Positions 1-6,227 of a DNA stretch of 10,134 nucleotides are shown one piece after another. The notes under the pieces were generated by a model, which was given only the letters and a program-made list of their open reading frames with translations, searched no databases and was not told the DNA's origin. The translations under genes were made by a program, and so were the position numbers. Source of the stretch: Gammaproteobacteria bacterium (GTDB lineage: Bacteria > Pseudomonadota > Gammaproteobacteria > UBA9214); assembly GCA_029864225.1 (NCBI GenBank), contig JAOTTU010000066.1:1-10134 (forward strand). Direction: 5' to 3'. Numbering within the stretch: position 1 is the stretch's first letter; every line of letters begins with the position of its first letter.

Positions 1-107
1 GAGCCGCCGTCGTCGTGGTGGTGGTCGGAGCCGCCGTCGTCGTGGTGGTGGTCGGAGCCGCCGTCGTCGTGGTGGTCGTCGGAGCCGCCGTCGTCGTGGT
101 GGTCGTT
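1..107 (-). repeat. 27-bp tandem repeat array inside the cytochrome gene
   Basis: About four copies of a 27-bp unit lie at 1-26 (one base cut by the edge), 27-53, 54-80 and 81-107. They differ mainly by ACC/ACG exchanges. On the coding strand each unit reads as six Thr, two Ala and one Pro, in frame with the cytochrome. The array continues past the window edge, so the full copy number is unknown. Such linkers are typical flexible, often glycosylated spacers of secreted proteins; that role is inferred. Confidence 0.9.
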
Positions 108-730
108 GTCGTTGACGTGCAGTTCGCATCATTCACGTCGCGGTCAAGGTCCCCGTCGTTGTCTAGCCCGTAGGTCCCATAAAACACATCAGAGCATGGA
201 TCAATGCCCAATATAGGATAGTCCATCGGTGGTACATTTTCGCCAACCGGGGTTGTGTCACTCCGGTGGCAGTTGGAACAAGTTGTAATGCCAGCGCTTA
301 GATGGTGTGCCCGCAGGCCATCACCGGTATTCGGCACCGAACCCGCACCGTTGTTTGGCCCGTCGTCCCCGGTTTCGTCTTGTTCACGCCCATGACAGCC
401 TGTGCAGGCCTTACCACTGCTTGAAAACCCAATTTCCACGTTTCCCTCAAACCCGGAGTGACAATCAAGGCAACCCAGACCAAATGGTATGTGTCCGTCC
501 ATCAGGTTATTACCCCAGGGTACGTTATCGGCATCCTGCCTGGTTGTTATGGATGTGTAATTCGAACCATCAAAGGCACCCCCGTGGCAGCCCGCACAGC
601 CTGACCATGTTTCATAGGCCGATGCCGGTGACACCAACGCCAATCCCAGTAACAGCCCGCTTAAAACCGCAGCGGCGAAGCGGCCTGTCCGATGTATGAG
701 CGTTTTCAAATACAATGTCGGGTAGTTCAT
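1..730 (-). CDS. Exported tetrahaem c-type cytochrome with Thr/Ala/Pro-rich linker (3' end outside window)
   Basis: The frame is open from ATG at 730 to the window edge (243 codons), so the C-terminus is missing. Residues 1-38 form a Sec signal peptide: a basic start, a hydrophobic core around 19-33, then SPASA before Y39. Four CxxCH haem-binding motifs follow: CAGCH (45-49), CLDCH (87-91), CTGCH (109-113) and CSNCH (151-155). The mature protein should be periplasmic or surface-exposed and carry four covalent haems, so it is probably an electron-transfer protein. Residues 190-204 (DNDGDLDRDVNDANC) resemble a short Asp-rich calcium-binding loop. From about 205 on comes a (T)6-AAP linker. GGAGGG at 738-743, 7 nt upstream, supports the start. 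The linker suggests a further domain or membrane anchor beyond the window. The exact family and electron partners are unknown; the cytochrome call is secure. Confidence 0.88.
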   Translation of the reverse strand, partial: MNYPTLYLKTLIHRTGRFAAAVLSGLLLGLALVSPASAYETWSGCAGCHGGAFDGSNYTSITTRQDADNVPWGNNLMDGHIPFGLGCLDCHSGFEGNVEIGFSSSGKACTGCHGREQDETGDDGPNNGAGSVPNTGDGLRAHHLSAGITTCSNCHRSDTTPVGENVPPMDYPILGIDPCSDVFYGTYGLDNDGDLDRDVNDANCTSTTTTTTTTAAPTTTTTTAAPTTTTTTAAPTTTTTTAA

Positions 731-737
731 TGTCGAT

Positions 738-743
738 CCCTCC
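738..743 (-). promoter_or_regulatory. Ribosome binding site of the cytochrome gene
   Basis: GGAGGG on the minus strand, 7 nt before the ATG at 730. It is a strong Shine-Dalgarno match and fixes the start codon. Confidence 0.75.
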
Positions 744-748
744 AGAAC

Positions 749-770
749 GTTAGGTTGATACCTACCTAAC
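749..770. promoter_or_regulatory. Inverted repeat in the cytochrome leader (possible operator)
   Basis: GTTAGGT (749-755) and ACCTAAC (764-770) are perfect inverted arms. A second, overlapping palindrome, TAGGT-TGAT-ACCTA, spans 751-764. The element lies 6 bp upstream of the ribosome binding site, with an AT-rich stretch (771-795) further upstream that could hold the promoter. It could be an operator or an RNA hairpin. No regulator can be named. Confidence 0.35.
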
Positions 771-1201
771 TCTGAGATTTAAATAAATTATTTCATGCCT
801 GCTATCGAGCCGTCTTTGACAGTTGACCGTTGCGCAATGTACATGCGGCTGAAATTGCACATTTCTGTAAGATCCAGAATATCTTTCTACACTATGGATG
901 GCATAAGGTTGATGAAGTAGGTCACACTGCTAAGTTGATTACGGTGGTTCATGGGTAGCAGATCTAAATATTGGGATATATGTCCCAAAATTCATCCTAA
1001 TTCTCGGCCAGCATCCCCGTTCTGTCAAGCGTTTATTTTTCGCTGCCCTCTTAACCCCCTAGCAATTGAAATTCAGGATTTAAACAGCCTGGGATACCAT
1101 GGTGGTGCAGTCTGTGATCCGGCCAATACAAATGTACTTGGCCAACGGGTGCGACTATTGAAGGAAATTTCGGATGGGTTATGAATGTCAGACCAGGGTC
1201 G

Positions 1202-1245
1202 TCTGCGTCGATCAGAGATTTCTTATTTTAGAATCAGTCCCTTGG
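1202..1245. repeat. Degenerate dispersed repeat, copy A
   Basis: The core 1214-1245 aligns to 5239-5269 with 27 identities, four mismatches and one 1-base gap. The shared heart is TTATTT(T)AGAATCA followed by TCCCT and GG. Weaker similarity extends left to TCTGC in both copies. Both copies sit in gene-poor DNA, which suits a remnant of an old mobile element, but no element end or target duplication is visible. Confidence 0.4.
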
Positions 1246-1390
1246 TCCGTTGTCGTCCATTTCGAGACCTTTAAGGAATCGAGAAATCCGAAGTAACAAC
1301 TCTCCTTGGGCTCCTGGACCCCTGGCGGCGCCGGCTCGTGCTTCTGTCGGTCGCACGACCCCTGTTCCGGCATCAGTTCGGGGTGTTCAG

Positions 1391-1427
1391 GCAGGAGCCT
1401 GCGCCCGGCCCGCCGAGCGCGCCGGGC
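1391..1427 (-). terminator. Two consecutive GC hairpins after the propeller gene
   Basis: On the minus strand, 9 bp after the stop codon, GCCCGGC (1427-1421) pairs perfectly with GCCGGGC (1409-1403) around an 11-nt loop. The short palindrome GCAGGAGCCTGC (1391-1402) follows. There is no U-tract, so a classical intrinsic terminator is not shown. The hairpins may instead slow polymerase or protect the 3' end of the mRNA. Confidence 0.4.
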
Positions 1428-1435
1428 TTTACCGC

Positions 1436-2974
1436 TCAGAAGCCGTACCAGGAACCCTCGAGAATGCTATGAACCGGATCGAACGTGTACCCGGTCAAGG
1501 TGATGTCTGTCACAGTCAGCCGGTACAGGCCCTCCCCGTCCGACACCGTGAACTTGGCGCTACCACTCCCGCCTGTCGTGGCCGTCTGGGCGATGGTCGA
1601 GCCGTCGGGAAGCGTCCAGACCGCGTCCACGACCGCCCCAGAGATGACGGCGCGGTTCTGGTCGGTCACCGTCGCGATCCCCTTGACGTTGACCGTTCCG
1701 CGGCGTGATCTCGAGCTCATATCGAAGTTGACGGACCGCAGGATCGTCGACGCACTCGGCGCGTTGGGGTCCGTATCGATGGCGTTAAGGTAGGAACGGG
1801 CGCCGGTACCGGCGAAGGCGGTCGTCACGTAGGCGGTCTCACCGTTGCTGGTAAAGGCGGGCCGCGACCCGATGAACTGGTTGAGTCCGCTACCGTTGTC
1901 AGGAAACTCCATTCGCCACAAAGGGTTTCCGTTGGTGGCGACCGCCTTGAATCCCGGCTGATACGTCTGTGTACTCGACGTCTCCAGGAGCAGGAATGAC
2001 TCGGTCGGATCGACATCGCCCATACCGACGGTTTCGTCGAGTGCGAATCTCCTCTCCTCGACCCCAAAGGGGTCGATCGCGTAGAGAACGTTGTTCGAGT
2101 TGACGGCATAGTGGGTACCGCTGGGACCGAGGGCCGGCGCTCCTGTTCCCGAGGCCAGCGGAAACTCGAACGCCCACACCAGCTCGGCATTCGGGGTGAA
2201 CGCCGAGTTGCTACTGTGCACCGTCCCGTCGAAGGCGCTGACCCTCGGATTGGTGTTGCCGACACCTCCCCGGAAGATCTCGGCCCCGTCGCTCAGGCGC
2301 ACGGCGCGAGTGAACCCGTTGGCGTGGAAATAGAGCTGCTCGTCCTGCCCGTCGGCCGTCGGGCCGAACTCGATCTCTGTGTAGCTGGTGAAAGGACGGC
2401 CGTAGATCTCGGAGGTGGACCACCGCAGTTCCGGTCCGGCAGGGGTGTCGGCGAGCGAGAATACACCCATACCGCTGGTGCCGATTCCATAGATGTTGCC
2501 GTCGGGTCCAACCGCCACGTCCTGGAAGACGAAGGCGCGAGGGTCCTGAACGAAGGTCCATTTGAGGGACCCGTCCGGATTGTACGCCTTGATCCAGTCC
2601 TCGTTGCCGGTGTAGATCGTGCCGTCGGGGCCGACATCCACTCCCTTGCTCCCGGCGCCTGCCGCCTCCCACAGGACGGTGCCGTCCGGGGCAACGGCAT
2701 AGAGGTAATCGGCAACGTCCACGGCGTAGACGGTTCCATCTGCGCCGATCACGGGGCGAACGAGCGAGTACTGGCCGTTCAGCTCGACACGCCACTTGAG
2801 GTGCAGCTCGGGCTGGACACCGCTGCCACCTATACCGCCACCATCCTTGCCGCCCCCCTTACCGCCGCCCGGCGCTGCCTGCAGGGGATTGGCCAGTAAC
2901 AAGAGCAGCAGAGCGAGCAACGTGATGATGCGCTGCCAGTTAGTCATGGCTGCTGCCAAGGTCTTGATTGTCAT
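1436..2974 (-). CDS. Secreted beta-propeller (PQQ-like repeat) protein with C-terminal Ig-like region
   Basis: A 512-residue protein. Residues 1-34 are a signal peptide (Leu-rich core 18-28, then LQAA before P35), followed by a Gly/Lys linker (36-52). Residues about 55-400 carry repeated blades of the PQQ/BamB-like type, with recurring GxDGTxY...YAxxxDGxxxW patterns at 77-102, 115-139, 156-185 and 282-310. Residues about 410-505 look like a beta-sandwich (Ig or carboxypeptidase-regulatory-like) domain ending in SWYGF. No catalytic motif or lipobox Cys is visible, so I expect a periplasmic or extracellular binding or scaffold protein, not a quinoprotein dehydrogenase. The start is fixed by AAGGAG 7 nt upstream. 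The gene is visibly richer in G+C than the DNA on either side. It is probably monocistronic: a Crp-like palindrome lies upstream and hairpins follow the stop. Confidence 0.8.
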   Translation of the reverse strand: MTIKTLAAAMTNWQRIITLLALLLLLLANPLQAAPGGGKGGGKDGGGIGGSGVQPELHLKWRVELNGQYSLVRPVIGADGTVYAVDVADYLYAVAPDGTVLWEAAGAGSKGVDVGPDGTIYTGNEDWIKAYNPDGSLKWTFVQDPRAFVFQDVAVGPDGNIYGIGTSGMGVFSLADTPAGPELRWSTSEIYGRPFTSYTEIEFGPTADGQDEQLYFHANGFTRAVRLSDGAEIFRGGVGNTNPRVSAFDGTVHSSNSAFTPNAELVWAFEFPLASGTGAPALGPSGTHYAVNSNNVLYAIDPFGVEERRFALDETVGMGDVDPTESFLLLETSSTQTYQPGFKAVATNGNPLWRMEFPDNGSGLNQFIGSRPAFTSNGETAYVTTAFAGTGARSYLNAIDTDPNAPSASTILRSVNFDMSSRSRRGTVNVKGIATVTDQNRAVISGAVVDAVWTLPDGSTIAQTATTGGSGSAKFTVSDGEGLYRLTVTDITLTGYTFDPVHSILEGSWYGF

Positions 2975-2981
2975 GATGCAT

Positions 2982-2987
2982 CTCCTT
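2982..2987 (-). promoter_or_regulatory. Ribosome binding site of the propeller gene
   Basis: AAGGAG on the minus strand, 7 nt before the ATG at 2974. It favours this ATG over the in-frame Met at residue 10, which has no comparable site. Confidence 0.75.
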
Positions 2988-3048
2988 GCATATATTTCCT
3001 GTGGTTGGGAAATCCATGTAAATTCTAGGAGACCGGCGAAAGGAGGTC

Positions 3049-3064
3049 AGTGACATAAGTCACT
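3049..3064. promoter_or_regulatory. Crp/Fnr-type palindrome upstream of the propeller gene
   Basis: AGTGAC-ATAA-GTCACT is a perfect inverted repeat centred 82 bp upstream of the propeller start. Read as AGTGA-N6-TCACT it has the half-site geometry of Crp-type operators (TGTGA-N6-TCACA), with one mismatch per half. A Crp/Fnr-family regulator gene ends only about 100 bp away. The link between the two is inferred; it could be an activator or a repressor site. Confidence 0.45.
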
Positions 3065-3169
3065 TTCGGTAAATGGCCCAGGTCGATCAGGCGAAAGGCC
3101 GCATGTTCAGGCTTCGGCAACCTGCTGCCCGTCATCGCACGGATATCAGCTGACTGGTTCGCTGTGAAA

Positions 3170-3850
3170 TTATTTCAGGTTTTCGAGGATGCGCAAATCC
3201 TGCAGCTCGATACGGCCGCGCTGAATATTGACCGCTCCCATGCGTTCGAATTCCTTGAGGACGCGACTGATGACTTCGCGCACCGATCCGAGTTCAGCGG
3301 CGATATGCTCGTGTGTCATACAGAGTGCCTGGCCGCCGGCTTCGGTCTGTGTGGAGTGTCTAAGAAGATAATCTGCAAGCCGCATGTCGAGACGGCCAAA
3401 CGTGATCTCGCTGACCAGCGTCATCAGCTCCGTTATACGCTGCGCCATGGTATCGAGCACAAACTGGCGGACCGAGTCGTTTTCATCGAACCACTGTTTG
3501 AACATGTGGACAGGAACCACATGGGCCTTTACCTCTTTTTCCACGATCGCATCGGCAGCATAGGGTGTATTCAACAAGGCTGCATTCAGCGTGAGTAGGC
3601 AGGTCTGGCCGGCCTCGACATGATACAGTGTTATTTCACGACTGCTCTCGCCCGTAAGAAAGACACGCACGTCACCATGTGAAACAAGCGGAATGCATTC
3701 GCAGGCTGCGCCTGCACGGAAAAAGTAGGTGCCCTGTTCGAGTACGACTGGCCGCGCATGCTGCGCAATCACATTACGAAATCCTGATTCAGATGCTTCG
3801 TAGAAACCGAACTTCCCTAGTATCTCCTGAGATTTCAAGCTGATTGTCAT
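3170..3850 (-). CDS. Crp/Fnr-family transcriptional regulator
   Basis: A 226-residue protein from ATG at 3850; an upstream in-frame GTG at 3856 would add two residues but lacks a Shine-Dalgarno sequence, while GTGAG precedes the ATG. Numbered from that GTG, residues about 15-125 are the cyclic-nucleotide-binding-like beta-roll (LEQGTYFFRAGAACECIPLV, GDVRVFLTGESSREITLYHV). A dimerisation helix spans about 126-150. A winged helix-turn-helix spans 170-222, with THEHIAAELGSVREVISRVL as the DNA-reading unit, close to the Crp/Fnr signature. The four-cysteine Fe-S pattern of FNR is absent: Cys occur only at 52, 54, 86 and 179. The cAMP-contact residues of CRP are not evident either, so the effector is unknown. 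It lies 312 bp downstream of the TauE/SafE gene, and a candidate operator sits between it and the propeller gene. Confidence 0.9.
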   Translation of the reverse strand: MTISLKSQEILGKFGFYEASESGFRNVIAQHARPVVLEQGTYFFRAGAACECIPLVSHGDVRVFLTGESSREITLYHVEAGQTCLLTLNAALLNTPYAADAIVEKEVKAHVVPVHMFKQWFDENDSVRQFVLDTMAQRITELMTLVSEITFGRLDMRLADYLLRHSTQTEAGGQALCMTHEHIAAELGSVREVISRVLKEFERMGAVNIQRGRIELQDLRILENLK

Positions 3851-4162
3851 GGGCACTCACATCATTGTTTACACATGCTGTTCATAACATCTACGTAGCC
3901 TGAAATTCCTCATGGTAATCCTGACAACCTCTCAGCCGCTTGGTGACTAACACTTCCAGTCTGGCACCTCGATGCAGTTTAGGGAAGGATGAGTTCATCC
4001 CATTGAGTTGGGTCGAGGGTTGCGGACCAGAGTCCAAGCCGACAGTACGTTCCTTTAAGCCAAAATCCTGTACTTCCGTTTGGAATCGATAGTGTTGACA
4101 AACTCTCTGTTTGAGTAACGATAATGGCAACGCCAGGCTATGCGGAGTGACGATGCGCCTGA
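3851..4162. other. 312-bp spacer between the permease and regulator genes
   Basis: No supported gene. A 14-bp palindrome GGATGAGTTCATCC lies at 3987-4000 within a slightly longer hairpin (GGGA...TCCC). I see no intrinsic terminator for the permease and no convincing sigma-70 promoter for the regulator, though one is expected here. An open minus-strand frame runs through it out of the permease region in a different frame; it has no recognisable protein features. Confidence 0.45.
3987..4000. repeat. Perfect 14-bp palindrome
   Basis: GGATGA-GT-TCATCC in the leader region of the Crp/Fnr gene, about 140 bp upstream of its start. It could be a regulatory site or a transcript hairpin; no match to a known operator is recognised. 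Confidence 0.35.
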
Positions 4163-4912
4163 TTATCCAGTGATAGCGCGGCGCAGCAGGTTTAGCCCGA
4201 TAAACAGCAGCACCACCAGCACGATGCGCCGGAAAGTTTCCGGATCGATATGGCGGCGCAGTGCTTGGCCGACGATCTGCCCCGCGGTGACGGGAAGAAT
4301 AGCGAACAGGGCGGCTATCCAGCCTTCCGGCGACAGCAAACCGAACCAGGCAGTCACGACTGTCAACGTGACCCCGCCGGTGAGGAACATGAGTCCGATA
4401 CCGGATACGAACTCGTCGGGCTTTAGCCGCAGCGACAGCATGAAGCTGGCCAGTACCGGCGCGAACAGGCTCGACAGCCCGCCGACGAGACCGGCCGCCA
4501 GACCGACGGGAACGGCCAACCTGGATTCCATGCCCTCGGGCAGACGCAGGCCTGGCCAATTCAGAGACAGAATGGCGAAAACCACGACTATGACGCCGAG
4601 CAGCGCGAACAGCAGTTCCGGGTCGCTGAGCGACAGGACCATACCGCCGACGCAGACTCCCGGCGGGATGGCGGCAAGCACCATCCGGAACCGCCTGGCC
4701 GAGGCGAACAGCAATCCACCGGAAACCGCCTGCCAGCCGTTGGAAATGACAATGGGAACCGCCATCAGCCCGACTGCCGTAGGCACGTCGGTGACCATGG
4801 CAATGATCGGCGTGGCGATGGGCGGCAGGCCGATACCGGTGACGCCCTTGGAAAGCCCCCCGGCGAAAAGACCCGCGGCTGCGATCACAATGACAGTCAG
4901 CGTCCATTCCAT
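4163..4912 (-). CDS. TauE/SafE (TSUP) family membrane permease
   Basis: A 249-residue integral membrane protein from ATG at 4912, a usual length for the family. The N-terminus carries the family pattern GGLSKGVTGIGLPPIATPII around residues 17-36, followed by a run of hydrophobic segments compatible with about eight membrane helices in two halves. The second half begins near LAAGLVGGLSSLFAPVLASF (about 140-160) and repeats the Gly-rich motif. TSUP proteins export or import sulfite, sulfoacetate, taurine-related or other organic anions; the substrate here cannot be told. A longer reading from 4948 would start inside the transposase relic and is unlikely. The ATG overlaps the stop of that relic (TAATG) and has no good ribosome binding site of its own. 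Expression may therefore depend on translation of the relic or on read-through transcription. Confidence 0.85.
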   Translation of the reverse strand: MEWTLTVIVIAAAGLFAGGLSKGVTGIGLPPIATPIIAMVTDVPTAVGLMAVPIVISNGWQAVSGGLLFASARRFRMVLAAIPPGVCVGGMVLSLSDPELLFALLGVIVVVFAILSLNWPGLRLPEGMESRLAVPVGLAAGLVGGLSSLFAPVLASFMLSLRLKPDEFVSGIGLMFLTGGVTLTVVTAWFGLLSPEGWIAALFAILPVTAGQIVGQALRRHIDPETFRRIVLVVLLFIGLNLLRRAITG

Positions 4913-5028
4913 TAAAAGGGTGCGCTGCTCATGCCGTATTCCCGGCACAATTCTGGCACCGGGTCCCCGGCTTCCGCCTGTTTAAAAATTGCCAGGATCT
5001 GGCTGTCTCTATAACGTGATGTTTTCAT
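4912..5028 (-). pseudogene. Truncated IS3-family transposase OrfA relic
   Basis: A 38-codon frame opens with MKTSRYRDSQILAIFKQAEA and continues to LCREYGMSSAPF. This is the N-terminal helix-turn-helix start typical of IS3-family OrfA proteins, normally about 85-100 residues long. A strong Shine-Dalgarno sequence (GAGGAG, 5036-5041, 7 nt spacing) survives. The frame stops at TAA (4912-4914) just where the family would continue toward FYxW. The rest of orfA, all of orfB and the right end are missing, so this is a decayed insertion end joined to the permease gene. The left terminal inverted repeat should lie within 5029-5110, but I cannot place it. Confidence 0.75.
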
Positions 5029-5035
5029 GCAGAAT

Positions 5036-5041
5036 CTCCTC
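5036..5041 (-). promoter_or_regulatory. Ribosome binding site of the OrfA relic
   Basis: GAGGAG, 7 nt before the relic's ATG. It is the only strong initiation signal near the permease and could feed it through the TAATG overlap. Confidence 0.55.
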
Positions 5042-5224
5042 TGCTCAGTGTATGAGAAAATTCTACTTTTGAGCACCGCTAGATTGCGTGGGGATTACTC
5101 AAGAAGGATTAACGTCTCCTTAGGGTCGTTCTTTCCCGTTAAGTGCTTGTTTATATTAGCGATGACTAAAGGTCCGAACAGGGTGTCGGGATCAACCGAT
5201 CGACGCAACACATGCGATAAATAG

Positions 5225-5269
5225 CTCTGCCGCTGTTTAGAAATTACTTATTTAGAATCATTCCCTAGG
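5225..5269. repeat. Degenerate dispersed repeat, copy B
   Basis: Partner of 1202-1245 in the same orientation. The core is 5239-5269, AT-rich and ending in TCCCTAGG. It lies between the IS3 relic and the attC-like site, in DNA with other signs of past insertion. Confidence 0.4.
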
Positions 5270-5339
5270 AGGTAGTACGACCAGAAAGCGACATTCCCGG
5301 AGTCACTGTGTAGGTCGTGATAGCAGCAACTCCGATCAT

Positions 5340-5432
5340 TCGTAACGACCCAAGCTCAGCGACCCGGACTGCGTGACGTATGGATTGCAACCGGAGCGCG
5401 ATGGCCGGGTTCGCTGCAGCGCATGATTAAGC
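5340..5432 (-). other. attC-like integron recombination site (diverged)
   Basis: On the minus strand, directly after the stop of the 131-residue gene, comes GCTTAAT (5432-5426, six of seven matches to RYYYAAC). Then comes GCTGCAGCGAACCCGG (5420-5405), a 37-nt loop, its partner CCGGGTCGCTGAGC (5367-5354), and GTTACGA (5346-5340, a degenerate GTTRRRY that keeps the essential GTT). The arms pair over 14 bp, with two unpaired bases (G and A) on one arm only. Such extrahelical bases are the hallmark by which integrases choose the attC strand. The diverged core boxes suggest it may no longer be fully active. Confidence 0.6.
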
Positions 5433-5436
5433 GATT

Positions 5437-5832
5437 TCATTGTGACTCTGTCCATACAACATCTTTGATTTCCGGGTCTAAAGCGAGAATCTCCTGGAGT
5501 GCCTCAGTAAGGCGAGTCAGCTCTGCAGTCGCATCAATCTTCTTGAAGAACTTCTTCACGATGGGTGTGCTTGGATCGGTGAAGCACAAGAACTCGTCGT
5601 CATCTCCATCCTGGTGTCCGCAACAAATAGCGAGCCTGAATCCTTCGTTTCGCACCGGGACATACCAGCCCCAATCCTCGGCAATCATCTCTTCTGTTGC
5701 GATTCCTCGCTCAGCAAGCTTCTGTACAAGATACTCGGCCAGGCGTTTACCCCAGAGCCCTGGATTGATCTGCTCCTCTTCGCCTTCGTAGGCGGGGAAC
5801 CTGGACGACCGGAACTCGACTTGTGTTTTCAT
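5437..5832 (-). CDS. Cassette-borne hypothetical protein (131 aa)
   Basis: From ATG at 5832, 11 nt after the attC-like site of the preceding cassette; an in-frame ATG further upstream (5877) would start inside that site and is rejected. The product is acidic and soluble, without signal peptide or membrane helix. Visible features are an aromatic stretch AEDWGWYVPV (51-60), a buried-looking RLAICCGHQDGDDDEFLCF (66-84) with an Asp-rich loop, a basic KKFFKK (93-98) and a C-terminal helix. I do not recognise a characterised family and assign no function. It lies between two attC-like sites on the same strand with almost no spare sequence, as expected for an integron cassette. There is no clear Shine-Dalgarno sequence, which is common for cassette genes. 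Confidence 0.75.
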   Translation of the reverse strand: MKTQVEFRSSRFPAYEGEEEQINPGLWGKRLAEYLVQKLAERGIATEEMIAEDWGWYVPVRNEGFRLAICCGHQDGDDDEFLCFTDPSTPIVKKFFKKIDATAELTRLTEALQEILALDPEIKDVVWTESQ

Positions 5833-5843
5833 GGCACGGAATC

Positions 5844-5904
5844 GCCTAACGCTGGAAGTAACCGGCGGCAAACCCAAAGCGAAGCGGCGGGTTTGACGTT
5901 CGGT
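5844..5904 (-). other. attC-like integron recombination site
   Basis: On the minus strand, beginning 11 nt after the stop of the 103-residue gene. ACCGAAC (5904-5898) and the canonical R' box GTTAGGC (5850-5844) are the outer boxes. Between them CAAACCC (5895-5889) pairs perfectly with GGGTTTG (5875-5869); the loop is GCCGCTTCGCTTT. Outer AACCG/CGGTT pairing is also possible. The total length of about 61 bp and the terminal GCGTTAGGC match typical short attC sites. The exact left boundary (R'') is ambiguous by a few bases: AGTCAAC, slightly further out, is an alternative. Confidence 0.7.
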
Positions 5905-5915
5905 TGACTGACTTT

Positions 5916-6227
5916 TTAGTTTCCGACTGTTTTCTCATACCATTTATTATGCTCTTCGACATCGTGACCAAAGCCTGCCGCCATAAATAAATCACGCCAG
6001 TCCACGTTAGCTAGCTCTATAGCGCTTTCCAATTTCTTCATTTCACCTTCGCTGAGTTTTACTACCGAGAATCTTATTCTGTCCATTTCCTCTGGAGTCG
6101 AATTCTCGCAGAATGGAACACCAATTCCGCATTCATTAACCAACTTCTCCTTAACTGTATTTCTCGTCATCTCATCAGCGAACACGCTATTGATCAGCTT
6201 TTTTGCTCTATCGCTCAGCGCTAACAT
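5916..6227 (-). CDS. Cassette-borne hypothetical protein (103 aa)
   Basis: A soluble, Glu/Lys-rich, mainly helical product. Visible segments are LSDRAKKLINSVF near the start, ECGIGVPFCENSTPEEMDRI (32-51) with two Cys, and SEGEMKKLESAIELANVDWR (59-78) followed by DLFMAAGFG. No known domain is recognised and no function is assigned. The gene is visibly more AT-rich than the rest of the window, a sign of separate origin. Its stop lies 11 nt before an attC-like site, the compact gene-attC layout of an integron cassette. No Shine-Dalgarno sequence precedes the ATG at 6227. Confidence 0.7.
   Translation of the reverse strand: MLALSDRAKKLINSVFADEMTRNTVKEKLVNECGIGVPFCENSTPEEMDRIRFSVVKLSEGEMKKLESAIELANVDWRDLFMAAGFGHDVEEHNKWYEKTVGN

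Larger units (their letters stand above)
731..1435. other. 700-bp stretch without a supported gene
   Basis: Next to the cytochrome gene are its ribosome binding site and an inverted repeat; the AT-rich part at 771-900 probably contains its promoter. A short palindrome TTGGGA-TATATG-TCCCAA lies at 971-988. A degenerate repeat at 1202-1245 has a partner at 5225-5269. From about 1310 the base composition turns sharply GC-rich and stays so into the propeller gene. Two hairpins lie at 1391-1427. A 77-codon plus-strand reading frame at 951-1184 has no recognisable features and I do not call it. Confidence 0.5.
5029..5339. other. 311-bp gene-poor stretch between the IS relic and the cassette cluster
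   Basis: Contains the ribosome binding site and presumably the outer end of the IS3 relic, plus copy B of the degenerate repeat. ACTTTTGAG (5068-5076) recurs at 6504-6512 upstream of the cassettes. A plus-strand frame at 5027-5224 has no protein-like features and is not called. Confidence 0.45.

Noticed and set aside
1..107. CRISPR array
   Set aside because: The repeats are contiguous without spacers and are in frame with the cytochrome gene as a Thr/Ala/Pro linker.
951..1184. 77-codon plus-strand frame
   Set aside because: No domain, signal or convincing ribosome binding site, opposite to all neighbours, and surrounded by non-coding repeats.
2111..2899. 262-codon plus-strand frame
   Set aside because: Lies antisense within the well-supported propeller gene; long antisense frames are expected in GC-rich genes, and the translation has low-complexity, non-protein-like composition.
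1436..2974. PQQ-dependent dehydrogenase
   Set aside because: No haem motif, active-site Asp region or disulfide typical of quinoprotein dehydrogenases; the repeats resemble structural propeller blades only.
3170..3850. FNR oxygen sensor or CRP proper
   Set aside because: The N-terminal cysteine cluster of FNR is absent and the cAMP-contact residues of CRP are not evident, so only the superfamily is called.
3891..4907. 338-codon minus-strand frame through the permease region
   Set aside because: Overlaps the TauE/SafE gene in another frame. The translation is Arg/His-rich shadow sequence, while the permease frame shows clear family motifs.
5027..5224. 65-codon plus-strand frame
   Set aside because: No protein-like features; it spans the IS relic edge and AT-rich spacer.
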